From NCBI GenBank assembly GCA_958298945.1, contig OY282610.1:32991667-33055666 (forward strand): a stretch of DNA of 64,000 nt, given 5' to 3'. Positions 37,720 through 51,300 of the stretch are shown here, one piece after another. A program made the position numbers and the translations under genes. Position 1 is the first letter of the stretch. Each line of letters opens with the position of its first letter. This DNA is from Atherix ibis. Its lineage: Eukaryota; Arthropoda; Insecta; Diptera; Athericidae. The notes beneath the pieces are model-generated. The model did no database searches, had not been told where the DNA came from, and saw nothing but the letters and a program-made list of their open reading frames with translations.

Positions 37720-40700
37720 ATGTATAGTGTATTTTATTTTTTTTTATAGGTACCTGTCTCATCCTCACTTAGCTCAGCCCCAGGCTCATGTAGGGCTATA
37801 TCGGAATCACTCGATGATCCTAGAGTTTTTCGTGTTGTCGTTGTGGTTGTGGTTGTTTCCGATACTGTTGTTATAGTTGGAATTTTATTTTGTATCGAAT
37901 TATTTCTATTTTGGTATAATGGTGAATCGCCAACACTAATATCCGATTCACTATTTGGATTTATCCATTGGACATCAACAGCTATTTCATCGGTTGTATT
38001 TTTATCTATGATATCTTTATCTTTATCACCATAGTTCGGTTCAATTTTCTTTATTGTTGTAACTGTTTCAGTTCGAATGTTACCCTTATCATCTTCGATA
38101 TGATTGCGAATTTGTTCTGTTGATCCTTTTGTAGTTAAAATGGTTGAAATTGTTGGTGCTGTTGTTGTTGTTTCGGTTATAACAATAGTCTCTTCGGTAT
38201 TGTCATTTTCATTTTTAATTAATTTTGTTGTAGTTGTTGTCGTTTTTGTAACATCATATGGATCTGTTTCAGTTTCAGCTATTACCGAACTTGTTATAAT
38301 CGAATCTGTATCCTTACTTTGATTCTCTTCATACGGAGTTTGAACAATAATTACTTCATCAATTTCCCCAGTATAATCATCACTTGGCGATATTAAAAAT
38401 ATTGGATTCGAACTATGAGCATGAATGCTGTTCCTATCAGGTACCGATTCTAAGGTAAATGTTGATATTTCTTTTATGTTGGTATCACTGATATCTGGCT
38501 TTTTATCTGGACTGGCAGACTTCTGATCTAGATTGGCGGTAAACTTCTGATCTGGACTGGCAGACTTCTGATCAGAAGTACTGTTTGGTTTTTGTTCAGG
38601 GCTACTTGGCTTATGATCATTCATACTGGCAGTTGTAGTGGAGAGATCCCATTCGATATCACCCACATTCGGTCTCGACGGTTGTTGCTGTTTTATTATG
38701 CTCGTATTAGCTTTTGAGTGTTTCTTGATTGTTTTCACTTTAATTGGTGTTGATGTTTTCATTGGCATTGGTATTTTTGATTTATCATCATGATCAGTGG
38801 CACCATCATCATCACCATCATTTACATCTTCATAACTAATATCTTTTCGTACCTCTTCATCATGATCATCGATAATGGTATCGTTTATTTTATTATAATC
38901 ATCCTGAATATTCTTTTGTGGTTCACATTTTACTTGATGAATTTTTCCCATTGAAGTTAGTTTTTCAGCAGCAGCAAATTCCAGATCATTTAGTATTTGT
39001 CTAGCTAATGCCTCAGCATCATCAGGAATCTTCTCTTCATCAGGAACTTTCACAATAATTGTTTTCTTTATTTCTTCTTCAACAATTGGCTTACTTTGAA
39101 GTCCTGTTCAAGGTGATATTAATTTTGTTCCCAATTTTTATTATCATATTCAATAACCAATTTCCAATACAACAAACAATATATTCCAATCGGTTGATGA
39201 TGTATTTTTAGAATATATTATTTTCATAAATATTGATTTTCCATATTGGGTTTTTTTTTCAATATTTTCAAAATATAATGAATCAATCAATCATTATTAA
39301 GAATATTTATTGTTTGTAAATTTATTTTTATTAATAATTCAGCATTTCAAGCATATTATATCGATTATCATTATTGAATTTTTTATTTATATATTTTTTA
39401 TAATATTTATTTTTTATTTTATTTTAATTTTTTTGGTGTACAATATTCATTTTAGTCATGTTTTATATGATCATATAAAATGTAAAGGAAATGCACAAAA
39501 ATACACAAATTATATGTATATGTTTATAAGAGTTGATATTGTATAAAAAAAATATATATATTATAATAATATTTTTATAGAAAGAGAAGAAATCAAAAGA
39601 GATGTAGAAAAGAAAAAAAAATATAGAAAATAAAAATAAATAAAAAACGAAATTTCAGAAAATTTATTTTACCATTAAATTAAAGGTGAAAACTAACTAA
39701 AATAAAATTGATTATTATTATTTTTTTTTTTTAAAAATTGTGTAAAATTTATCGATAGTAATTCACTCATAAATCATAAAAATAAGTAGTACAGGATGTG
39801 ATGATATAACGGGTTATCCATTTCGTGATTTGGAAAGTGCATGGGGTCCTGTCATTTAATAGCTGCTTAAATAAAAATGTCATCCAATGTAGCATTTATA
39901 TAAGCTTAAGGTGTGTTTTTATTATTATATTGGGTTGTTCGGAAAGTAATTCAGTTTTTTCCCAACCAACTTCACACTTAAGCTGCATAATCACAGCTGT
40001 GTATTTTGACAGCTGATATAGCAAGGCTCGATTGATTCTGCCCAGTAGTTTTTGCCAAAAAAATGATCCATTTTTAAAGCGCATCATCACTGGCGACGAG
40101 AAATGGGTTGTCTACAATAATGTTAAGCGCAAAAGATCCTAAAGTAGAAAATATGAACCGGCTCAAAGCATTTCGAAAGCCAATATTCATAAAAAAAATG
40201 GTTATGCTATCTGTTTGGTGGGATTTCAAAGGAATCGTTTATTTTGAGCTTCTACTGAGCAACACAACGATCAATTCTGAAGTGTACTATCATCCGTTGG
40301 ACAAATTAAATGATTCACTTAAAGAAAAAAGGTCAGAATAAAATATTAATTCACAATAAGAAAATTGTCTTTCATTTTTCTCAACAAAAAAAAACGAACG
40401 AAATAACTTCTTTCCGAACAACCTAATATTATGGATTGCTTAACTAGCGTCCAAAGAATAAAAATTGCAAAAAAATGTTCTATATGAGCGGTCAATGTAA
40501 TGTAGCCTCATTTCGAGCTTTAAGAGGAGTTTATGGACATCATTATGAGGCTCATTTCTCGCTCGGGCATATATGAGGCTCGAAAAACCCACGAGTGACT
40601 GTGGAAAAGCCTTTTTATCCGTAAAAAGTGACTGTCTGATGTGCATCCTGGTATGAAGTTATCAATTTGTGTTTTCAAAAAAACGCACTACAACACGAGC

Positions 40701-42282
40701 TTATTTGGTCCTTTTGCTCAGAAAGATTTTTTCTTACAGATCTTTACACATAATCGTGATCTTGTTCAGTATAAAAAAAAACCAATCATCCCTTCAGTAT
40801 TGCTCGAACTATAGCCCGAAGTTATTTTAAAATTTTAATTTTACTTATTTAATTTTACTTTCCAAACCACAAATTACATAATCCTTTATAATCAAAATAA
40901 ATTTATTTTGGCATAGCACTACTATCCTACCTATTGGAAAATTTTGCAAACTATCTAATTTCAAATAGTTTTATTTAATTTACCTACTATAGATTTTTCT
41001 TGAATTATACAAATATTTCCAATACAATTCTACTTTTTAAATACTTTTTTTTTAATTTGTAAAACTATATTACTAATAGAATACTTTTCTAACTATTAAA
41101 ACTAATTTAATCGGAGGATAAGAGTCAAATTATCAATAGTGTAATATTAAAGAGGGAAAGAAAATTTCCCATAGTACTTTTACGAGGGTAATAATGTATG
41201 TGTTTTTTTTTTTTAAATTTTGTATAATTTGTTATGAAATTATACTTTCAATAAAATTACTAATAAATTTTCATAATTGCATCTTGAACTTACCTATAGA
41301 TATTATAATATACCAATTTGGGGAAATTTTAAGTTAATATCTTTATTGTTGTTGCTATTGTTGTTATTTTTGTTTTTTTGTTTTTGTTTTTCTTCTTCAA
41401 AATATGTTAATTTAAGAGTGTGTATTTATTAACGATATGGTATTTATTTGTATGAACTTCGTATGCATTAAATAATTTAAGAAAAAAAAATAAAAATTTT
41501 TTTGATTGGTGTACTAAAAATAGAAAAACCAAAAAAACCAATAACAAAAAGAAAAAAAACTTAAATCAACTAATAAAAAAAAAGAGAATTCATTAATTAC
41601 TTTGTATTTTAAGGGACTTCGATTTAAAGAAGCATTTTTTGAATTTTATTCAGAATTTCAAGGATAATACAATAAATACTTTGGATAATTTTTGAAAATC
41701 AACCCTTGCATTTATTCAATTATTATTTTTATTTATAATAATCCCGGAACAATTTTAATTTAAATTGCTTCTTTTTTTTTGTTAAAAATATTTATGATTT
41801 TTAAGTTGGAATTTTTTTTTTATACCGACTTAACCATATTTAAGGTGTTTTTAAGTTTAATTTGAATTTTTTTGATTCAAATTAATCTACAATATAATAA
41901 ATATTGTGCTCAGCCTGGATTATTATTCTTAGTAGATTTTTTTTTTTTTTTAAATATTCTTATTCTGATTGACAAATTCAAGAAAATTTTGTTTTTTTTT
42001 GTTTCTTTTCCCCAAGTTATTTACGTACACAAAAACAGCAAATATAATAATGGAAAAATAAGCACACAATATATAAATTCCAAAAATTAACAAAAAACCA
42101 ATTTAAAAACCAAAAGTATTTATTAAATTTGATTTCAATTAAAAATATAGCAATAGCCACCTAAAAGTGTATATCCCTCCTTATTCATATTATTATTTTA
42201 ATCTCTATTAGGTAATAATAAGAAAAAAGGATATTTTTTTTCCTATTTGAAAGAATAAAAATTTCTTCTGTATTTATCCAAA

Positions 42283-42316
<34 letters not shown>

Positions 42317-45300
42317 TAAAAAGAAATGAAATAAAAATATTGGCATTGGTAAATGTGTATGAATGTGTAAAACCGAGCTGTTATGTCCATGCAATTACTG
42401 CTTATATGAAAAATGCTCTTATGAAAACTGGTGATTATTTAATAAATGTTGGATTTTAGTTAATTTTTCAAATGGCCACCTTAACATTAGAGATTTATGA
42501 AAATAATTGCAAAAGAACTAGAAAAAAAAACTTTACAAACTATCAAATGACCTAAGAATAGTTTTTTTTTTTTTTTTTTTGGACTAAAATTATTGATTTT
42601 TTCTTATCATTTCCTTATTTTGAATAAAAAAAAAAAAAAACAAAAATAGACAAAAAAAAATAAAAATAAAAATAGTTTAAAAAAAAAAGAAGGAAATTGA
42701 AAAGAATTAATTTTAAAAAGTCAATAATTTACCTTCGTGGTGTGACAGATCAGTGACTTCTGGTTTTGCTGTTGGCGGTAGTTTATCATCGAACTCTGAT
42801 TTTGGACTTGAACTTTCATTTGGAATCGTAGATGGCGTTGTTGCGGTTTGATCAAATTGTTTTGTTTCTATCTCCTTTGTCGGTGATGGCTGTTTCTCTT
42901 CTAAATAAAACAAAACAAATTAACGTAAAAATAATGAAGCAAAACAAAACAGAAAATAACCGACAAATAATTATTGTATATTTTCTCTAAATAAACCTAC
43001 TGATGCATATCTTATACGAAATTAGTTAAAAGTATAAATTTAAAAACAAAAAATAAAAATTAAAAAAAATAAAAAATACCTTGTTTTTGGATGCCATTCT
43101 GATCAATTTTATTATGAAATTCAGCTTTTTCATCAATCTTTTCGTCAATTTGTTTATCGTCAATTTTATCGCCAAATTCTTGATCGATCGTTTGATTTCG
43201 GCGCAGTGATGTATCGCGTGAAGATGGTCCCAACTCTTCTTTGAGATTATCGAATCCGGACTGATCTAATTGTATTTTGGCAACAGCCTTTTCCATTTCA
43301 TCAGTGACCAATTCAAGATTGAAAATGCACTTGTCAACAATATCGGACCGTTTGATTTTGTGCAGGGCTTGCTCTAAATTGTTACCCGTTGCTTGTGGGC
43401 CAGCCTGTCGCATCCAAAATCGTAGCATAACCATTGCCTGTTGCGATGGCTTATCCACATATTCTGATTTAATGAATTGAATATCATTTTCGGAAATGTC
43501 TAATTCACGGGCCAATGGCTCCCAGTCACGTTCTAACAGATTGCATATGTCCGATAGACGAATATCGGCTTTATGAATTTCATCTGGTTTACGATAGCCA
43601 CCATTGAGAAGGACACGATAATTACGGTCTAGACTTTTTTGGCTAGCATTTAGACTATGTCGGTCATCTTCGATTATCTTTTCACCACTTAATGATACAT
43701 TGAGGGTGCACATTGGCGTTTGGGGAGGATCACCCTTCGCCACTTTTGGTTCGCTCATGAAACTGAGACGTCCAAACGGATCTTCGTGATCCTTTACACG
43801 TACAGTAAACGAGAGGCGATTCTCACGGAACGCATGAAATTGCATATTCAGCTGTTCACCGGATTTCATAACTGGAACTAGATTACCAGAGAACTCCAAA
43901 TAGATTTTATGATCTTCAAGGACTTCGACGTCGCGACTTTTTGAGATTTCAGTGAAATACTCTTGCTGTTCGAGCGTTTTATCCTCTTTATCATCGGTCA
44001 TACAAAAGACGCTCAATTTAGCTTCAGTTGTACTAATACGTTTGGCGAACACGACAAACTTTACCATAAACGGCACTTGGGCCATGTATGTGTACAACTC
44101 AGTTGCCATACGAGATGCATCAGCAATATTTCGGCAATCCATCAACCAGAAACGCGCCGACACGGTCGTTGTGAACGAAACGCTATCTTTGACAAATGTA
44201 AGTGGCGTTGAACCGGTTACATCTTCCCAAACAGCACGATTTTGTCCACCAGTTATTGAACAGAGCAGGCGCAAAGTTGGTGCATTGCCAGAATATTGAT
44301 TGATCATACCCTGTGTATATGCTTTCGGAGCAGGAATACTTAGAGTGATCGCCTTGTGGAACTTACGCCGCCGCGGCTCCACCGTGACTACTGGTGACAC
44401 GGCGACGCCCTGCCCCAACAGTTTGGCACACCCATTCAAGTCAACTGGCTGAGCTTGCAATCCGACACGAATCTTTTTGGTGAGAGCATTTGGCGGAAAG
44501 ATTGCTTGCACTTGCGGTACGGCTGTTGATGATACAGTACCACCGTCCGGGCCAATTGCATGCACTTCCTGCCGAATGCGCGATACAACCGCAAAGAAAT
44601 GCGGAAAATCGTGCGTCACTATGCGTATTATACGATTTGTATGCAAATCCTCCAACTGATTCAATTCAGTCGTTTCAAACGACTCGTTCAGAACATCACG
44701 AACAGCCTCTTCGCTATCATATAATGTATGTTCGCGCCATGTCTCCCCATTATCTGAACGTAAAATGATTATTTCTCGTTCTTTATCTCGCAATGATCCA
44801 AAATGTGGTACTTCCAAAATTACTGGCCTACGTTTTTCAACAACAAAAAATAATTTTTTGTTCAATTTAAAAAAAAAAAAAATAATAATAATATATTTCT
44901 CTTAAATATAATAAATAAAAACAAATCTGACCATACCCTAAAAATTTGGCTTCTACTGGTGATAATTCCAGCACTCGGCTAACAAGTGCTTCGCCTTCCA
45001 TTAACTGTGGTGGATTGGGAATTCGTTGCGGTTTAACATATCGGCATGTTATCCTAGTTGGTTGAGCTGCTGATCTTGGTGGAACGATAACACGAACGCC
45101 ACTATGGCGGCATCCGCGCATTGCACCGCCTCGTGCGTCAACAAGGAACGATACCAAGAAACTGTTCGTATATTTGGCAGATTTGTAAATATAATTTTAA
45201 AAAACAAACAAACAACAACAATTTAAATATACTAATTAATTTTTAATTACTTTCAAACTTAACTCTACTTACTATAAATGTTAATATCGCAAGGTAATTT

Positions 45301-48300
45301 CAAAAAAAAAAAAAAAACTAAACGCGACTAACATTTACAAAATATCAAAAAATTATTTTTGCATTTCTGAAGCTGATTATTAGTATCTTAATTTATAGTA
45401 CTAATATATTGATTAATGTTTAGCGGGAAAGAGGAAAATACAGAATATGAAAAGACCGATAGATATAGTAGGAAGATTTTTTTTTTTTTTGGTCAAAGGA
45501 TATAAAAAGCTATAGTTTTGAGTAAAAGCAGATATTACAATACATAAGTTACGGCAAAATTTTCAAAGCATCTGGTTATGAATGAGTTATAAAAGGAAAT
45601 TATTCATGACAGAAGGGATATTTAAATGCCAAATATTTATAATTTTAATGGAATATTATTTAACAAAAAAAAAAAAAACTATTTGAACATAATATCTTCT
45701 ATTCAAAAAAAAGGATACAATTTATAGTAGTTTGAGAAAGACTTACGTTTTCAATAAAAATTAACTTCAGGAAAAGTAATGTGAAATTAAATATACTTAC
45801 GAAGGGATCTGGCCCCCTGTGACTTTTTCTTGTTCTCGAAAAACAGATTCTTTGATCCATTTTTTTGGAATGGGCAAAAATCGAAGACGAGTCAAAACAC
45901 GTGAAAGCAAAGCAGCTGTCAAAAATTAAGTGAACATTCAAAATGGCCGAATTTGTTGGCATAAGTGACAGACATGAGTACCAACATAATGCCACAAAAA
46001 AAATCTAAAATCTAATATATGTAACCCGCGGAAATTCAAAATTCGCTGTACTTTTTGAACAGACCTCATAGATTTAAAAGTTATTTTATTATATTACGTT
46101 AAGCTAAAAATTTAAATGGCTGCGGAGAAAATTTCGACAGGACTCATTCGTTTTAATGTAATTTTTGATCATCTTGACAGATGTTACTATTTAATTGCTC
46201 TCAATTTAAGGATGATCTATTTAAATAGGATCTTTCGCTTAGTTTCACCAAAAAAGAAAAACTCTCACAGCGTCAATTGATATCACCAAATCTCAAAATT
46301 ATGCGTCCAGAGAACGGACAATATTCCAAGCAATAAAATCTAAATTTATCTTGTTATGTGGCTTATGATGCCGCTTTGTTAAAACCACATATGGGTCCAG
46401 AGTAAAATTTTCAGCATTTGATATTGCATCTGCATTTGTAAATGCAATATCTGACAGCCAGTTTTCCTGGATACAATGGCTTTTCCAAAGTCACTTGTGG
46501 GTTTCTGGAGCCACATATATAGAATTTTTTTTATTGAAATATCCTTATTGATACAAAAAAAGAAAACTTTGTTTGAAAAATCAGCATCGGAAACATGTCC
46601 TTCCAGAACCGAATCGGCGTATCTTTTGTGTGGTATTTTTCTAAATTCTTTTATAAACCATTCCATAATATAAAATGGCAAACTTTTGAGCTAAATAAAT
46701 GTTATCATAAATAATATATATGCTCAAGAGCTATCAAATGATAGGGCTTTATTTTCTGAATCAGAAAATTAATAACTGGTGATTTTTCAGGACTAAGATA
46801 AGCAAGCTCGAATGAATCTACTACAATAGAATCGATAGAAGTCAGTGGGGAGGGGGGGGGGGGGGGGTAATTATTTTAATATATTTTTATTGAAAAAGTT
46901 AATATCTTTTAAACTCTATGAATGTATCTGCTCTTTTTCTTTTTAGTATCAATTAAATAGAAAATATATCTGAGAACACCAATCTTCCAGACGAAGATTT
47001 TTCTGTACATGTACAATTAATTATTAATAAGCATAAGATTAGATTTTTTTTTTGCATAATTCTTTAGTAACTTTATACTATATACTCATATGTACAGAAA
47101 AACTATTATATATAAATATTTTTCTTAAAAAGCAAGGCAAGCATTGTTAAAATGGTTTTTTTTATATGCGAGCAAAAATATTTTGAAAATGTTTAAAGAA
47201 GGAGCAATAAAATCTAAATCATTTACACAACATGCGTTGGAGGGTTTTTATTCGATTCATCTTCTACTTCTAAACAAGGATTGTCCTTTTCAGTTAATAT
47301 TAAATATTTTTGTTTGCCTTATTTTTAGATATTTTTATTTAAATTTTGTTTAATTAGTAGAGAAGTTTTTGTAATATTTTTCTTATAGTTTTTAATTGAA
47401 CCAGAATTTGAGGGGGTAGGAGAGGGTTTTGAAATTATGATTCAACATGTAGATTATATCCTTTCGTTTTGTTCTGATTTATATTTAAAAGTAGGTGACG
47501 ACTGGTTGTGTGTTAAAAAAATATTAAATTAATTTTATATTAAATTATCTAATTTATATAGAATAAGTTATTTTTAAATTATATATACTTTTCTGAAAAG
47601 TGAAAAAAATATAGTAATATAGAGTTTCATAAAAATGATTTAATTTTCTAAGATATCTAGAGAGAGAAAAAAAATCTATAAAACTATATTATTTTGACTG
47701 TATGTATGTATCCTTTAATAGTTTTTATTATAAAAAAAGCGTTTTTTTTCTTTAATAAAAATGTACAAACAATTTTTGATAATAATTTTTCAATTTTAAT
47801 AGTTTTTATTATAAAAAAAAAGTTTACTTAATTATGAAAATGGTTTTCTTTTGTTTTAAATTGTATTTGAAATTTACAACTACCATACAAGTAAGAAGTG
47901 AATTTGTTAGATTAACAGAGGATAGATAGTTAGTACACAGAGCGGCTAAGATTTCGTCGTGGACAAAAGGAACATTTAAATCATGATTGATCGCATTATT
48001 ACGAATAGCAAGGAGTGAGGACAACTTAACGAAGGATTATTGACTGTAAGGATTGCATTTGACGGGAGTTAGAAGGCTTAGTTGTACCCCAAAGCTCAAG
48101 TTCGTAGGTACATATGCGTTTAAGTGCTACAATAAATATAAATTTATGATTGACCGTATTATTACGAATAACAAGGAGTGATGAGAACTTAACGAAGGAT
48201 TATTGACTGTAAGGATTGCATTTGACGGTAGTTAGAAGGCTTAGTTGTACCTTAAAGCTCAGGTTCGTAGGTCCATATGCGTTTTAGTGTTACAATAAAT

Positions 48301-51300
48301 ATTAATTTATGATTGATCGTATTTTTTATTACGAATACCAAGGAGTGATGACAACTTAACGAAGGATTATTGACTGTAAGGATTGCATTTGACGGTAGTT
48401 AGAAGGCTTGGTTGTACCCCAAAGCTCAAGTTCGTAGGTACATATGCGTTTAAGTGCTACAATAAATATTAATTTATGATTGACCGTATTATTACGAATA
48501 ACAAGGAGTGATGAGAACTTAACGAAGGATTATTGACTGTAAGGATTGCATTTGACGATAGTTAGAAGGCTTGGTTGTACCCCAAAGCTCAAGTTCGTAC
48601 GTACACATGCGTTTAAGTGCTACAATAAATATTAATTTATGATTGATCGTATTTATCAAGGAGTGATGACAACTTAACGAAGGATTATTGACTGTAAGGA
48701 TTGCATTTAACGGTAGTTAGAAGGCTTAGTTGTACCCCAAAGCTCAAGTTCGTAGGTACATATGCGTTTAAGTGCTACAATAAATATTAATTTATGATTG
48801 ATCATATTATTACGGATACCAAGGAGTGATGACAACTTAACGAAGGATTATTGACTGTAAGAATTGCATTTGACGGGAGTTGTAAGGGTGGGTTGAACCC
48901 CAAAGCTCAAGTTCGTAGGTACGTATGCGTTTAAGAGATAAATATTAATTTATGGTTGATCGCATTATTACGAATAACAAGGAGTGATGACAATTTAACG
49001 AAAGATTATTGAATGTAAGGATTGCATTTGACAGAAGCTGGAAGACTTGGTTGTACCCCAAAGCTCAAGTTCGTAAGTGCATAAGCGTTTAAGTGCTACA
49101 ATAAATATTAGTTTATGATTGATCGTATTATTACGATTAGCAAGGAGTGATGACAATTTAACGAAGGATTATTGACTGTAAAGATTGCATTTGACAGAAG
49201 TTGGAAGACTTGGTTGTACCCCAAAGCTCAAGTTCGTAAGTACATAAGCGTTTAAATGCTACTTATTAATACTTTAGATTGGTAGAGGGGCTTTTTAATA
49301 TTTAAGATGTAATAAGATAAAAAAATTTCTGTGTCAAACATACAAATTCATTGGAAAATTATTATCAAAATATTTCTAACTATTTTTAATTATAGAATTA
49401 GATTAAGCATGCTTCCAATATATACATACATACATACAAGAATATTTTATTTACTAAAATTCTCATCAAATTACCAATAAATATTACCTAAATTTTATGG
49501 CTTAAGTTTTACGACTAGAAAAAAAATTACTATAAAAAGATTATAATAAATTTTTAAAAAAAATATGCTTTTATTTCTAAGAATATAAAAATATTGTAAA
49601 TAATATAAAAGTGTAGTTTTAGTTTTGTATTTATTGTACGAGTATAAACTATAGTGGTTATTATCATATTATTTAAACTAAAGTGTCTAGTATTGAATTG
49701 TAAGAGTACCTTTCCCTGCACATTGGAGGTGTTTGTTTTCGGCCACCGAAGCTCTCAAGAGATTGTTCGATTTTATGAAAAAAGTTGTATTCACTTCAAT
49801 GTATATGTAACGTACATTTATATATATATATATTTATATTTTAATATATTTTTGTATAGTATAAATCGGATTTTTTGATGTTTTTTTTAAATATTATATA
49901 TGAACCGATTTCAGTGTGTTAAAGGAGCCCCAAGTATACGTATTAGAAGAGATCCAAATCGATTGATAATTTACCAAAATCGTGTATATTTTCATGTTTT
50001 ATTATTAATTGTTTTAAATTTTTAATTTTTAATTTTTAATTTGATCCAGAAGTATTTAATTTTTTCGTATGATTTTGTGTTCGTGTATTATTATGTTTAT
50101 GTTGGTTTTTTTTTATTGTTCATTAATATTTGTTTGGTTTATATCCATGGTAAATTAAAGAGTATTTGAAAAGAAATAAAAAATTGTAATTATATTTAGA
50201 TAATTTCATAAATTTATATTTAGACTATGTATGTATGTGGTTTTTTTTAGAATTTTTAAATTTTTCCTAAATAATATTCTATTTTTTTCAACGAAAAAAA
50301 ACTGAGATTTTGATAAATTTTTAACTACAATACATAAATTAAAAAAAAAAAACTTTAAAATTTATCTAATAATTAATTTTTATAAAAGAAAAATGTACAA
50401 ACACATCTAAAATTATGCAATTTTTAATAAAAGTTTAGACCGTTAAATATTGTTAAGATATTATTATACTATTGGTTCATAATTTTTTGGATAAACGATT
50501 TTTGAAATTTGATAATAAATTTTTAAAACACTTCTACTAATTATCCAAAAAATCATGAAATTCATTCAAATTTAATGAAAAAAAAAATATTAACTGAATA
50601 CAAAAAAAAAATAATTTAAAAAATTCAAATTAAAAAAATTTTAAAAGAAAAGTGCTACAATAATTTTATTAAATATAAAAAAGAACTAAAAATATACTTA
50701 AAAAAAAAATATTTTAAATTAATATGAAAAAGTAATTTTAAAAATAAAATTAAAAAAAACATTTTTTTTATACCAAATAATTAAGTAGCATGCAAATCAA
50801 ATTTCCAATCTTTTTATTTTTAATCTAATTCATACAGATTAATTTTAAAAAAAAAAACGTTTGTTATTAAAAGTTATTCTTAGAGAAAGTCTATAAAAAT
50901 AATTTTTAAAGAATTCCTTACAAATTAATTTGACAAAAAAAAAAATTCCATAATAAATAAAAAAAAAAAAATTCCAGAAAAATTAATTTAAAAAAAAAAC
51001 TACCAAAAAAATGTTTTAAGAAAAATTTTCAATAATTTTATTTTTCACAAAAAATATGAACATTTTTATATTGGAAAAAAAAGAATTTCTTTAATATGTG
51101 AGTTCCAGTTTGGATGTGTTTCTTTTTTTTTTTTTTTTTGTTGTTGCAATAGTAGTGAAATTGTTATAATTAATAAATTTTAATATTAATAATTATTTTT
51201 TAATTTTATTAACGTAAAATTTTAACAAAAAAAAAAAGGATAAAAATCATTTTTGTTCTCATTAAAAAGTGTAACGTGGTAACACTAATTATTAATACGA

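Noticed and set aside
37843..38322. Plus-strand Val/Ile-rich hydrophobic frames that look like membrane proteins
   Set aside because: Antisense of the Thr-rich ankyrin tail (ACA/ACT codons read as TGT/AGT and GTT).
43277..44768. Several plus-strand frames of 60-115 codons opposite the ankyrin exons
   Set aside because: Shadows of the ZU5, UPA and death-domain coding strand, with no family resemblance.
49654..49878. 74-codon plus-strand frame in a slightly GC-richer patch
   Set aside because: Ends in low-complexity Tyr/Ile sequence and matches no domain; splice-phase tests did not fit the ankyrin gene.
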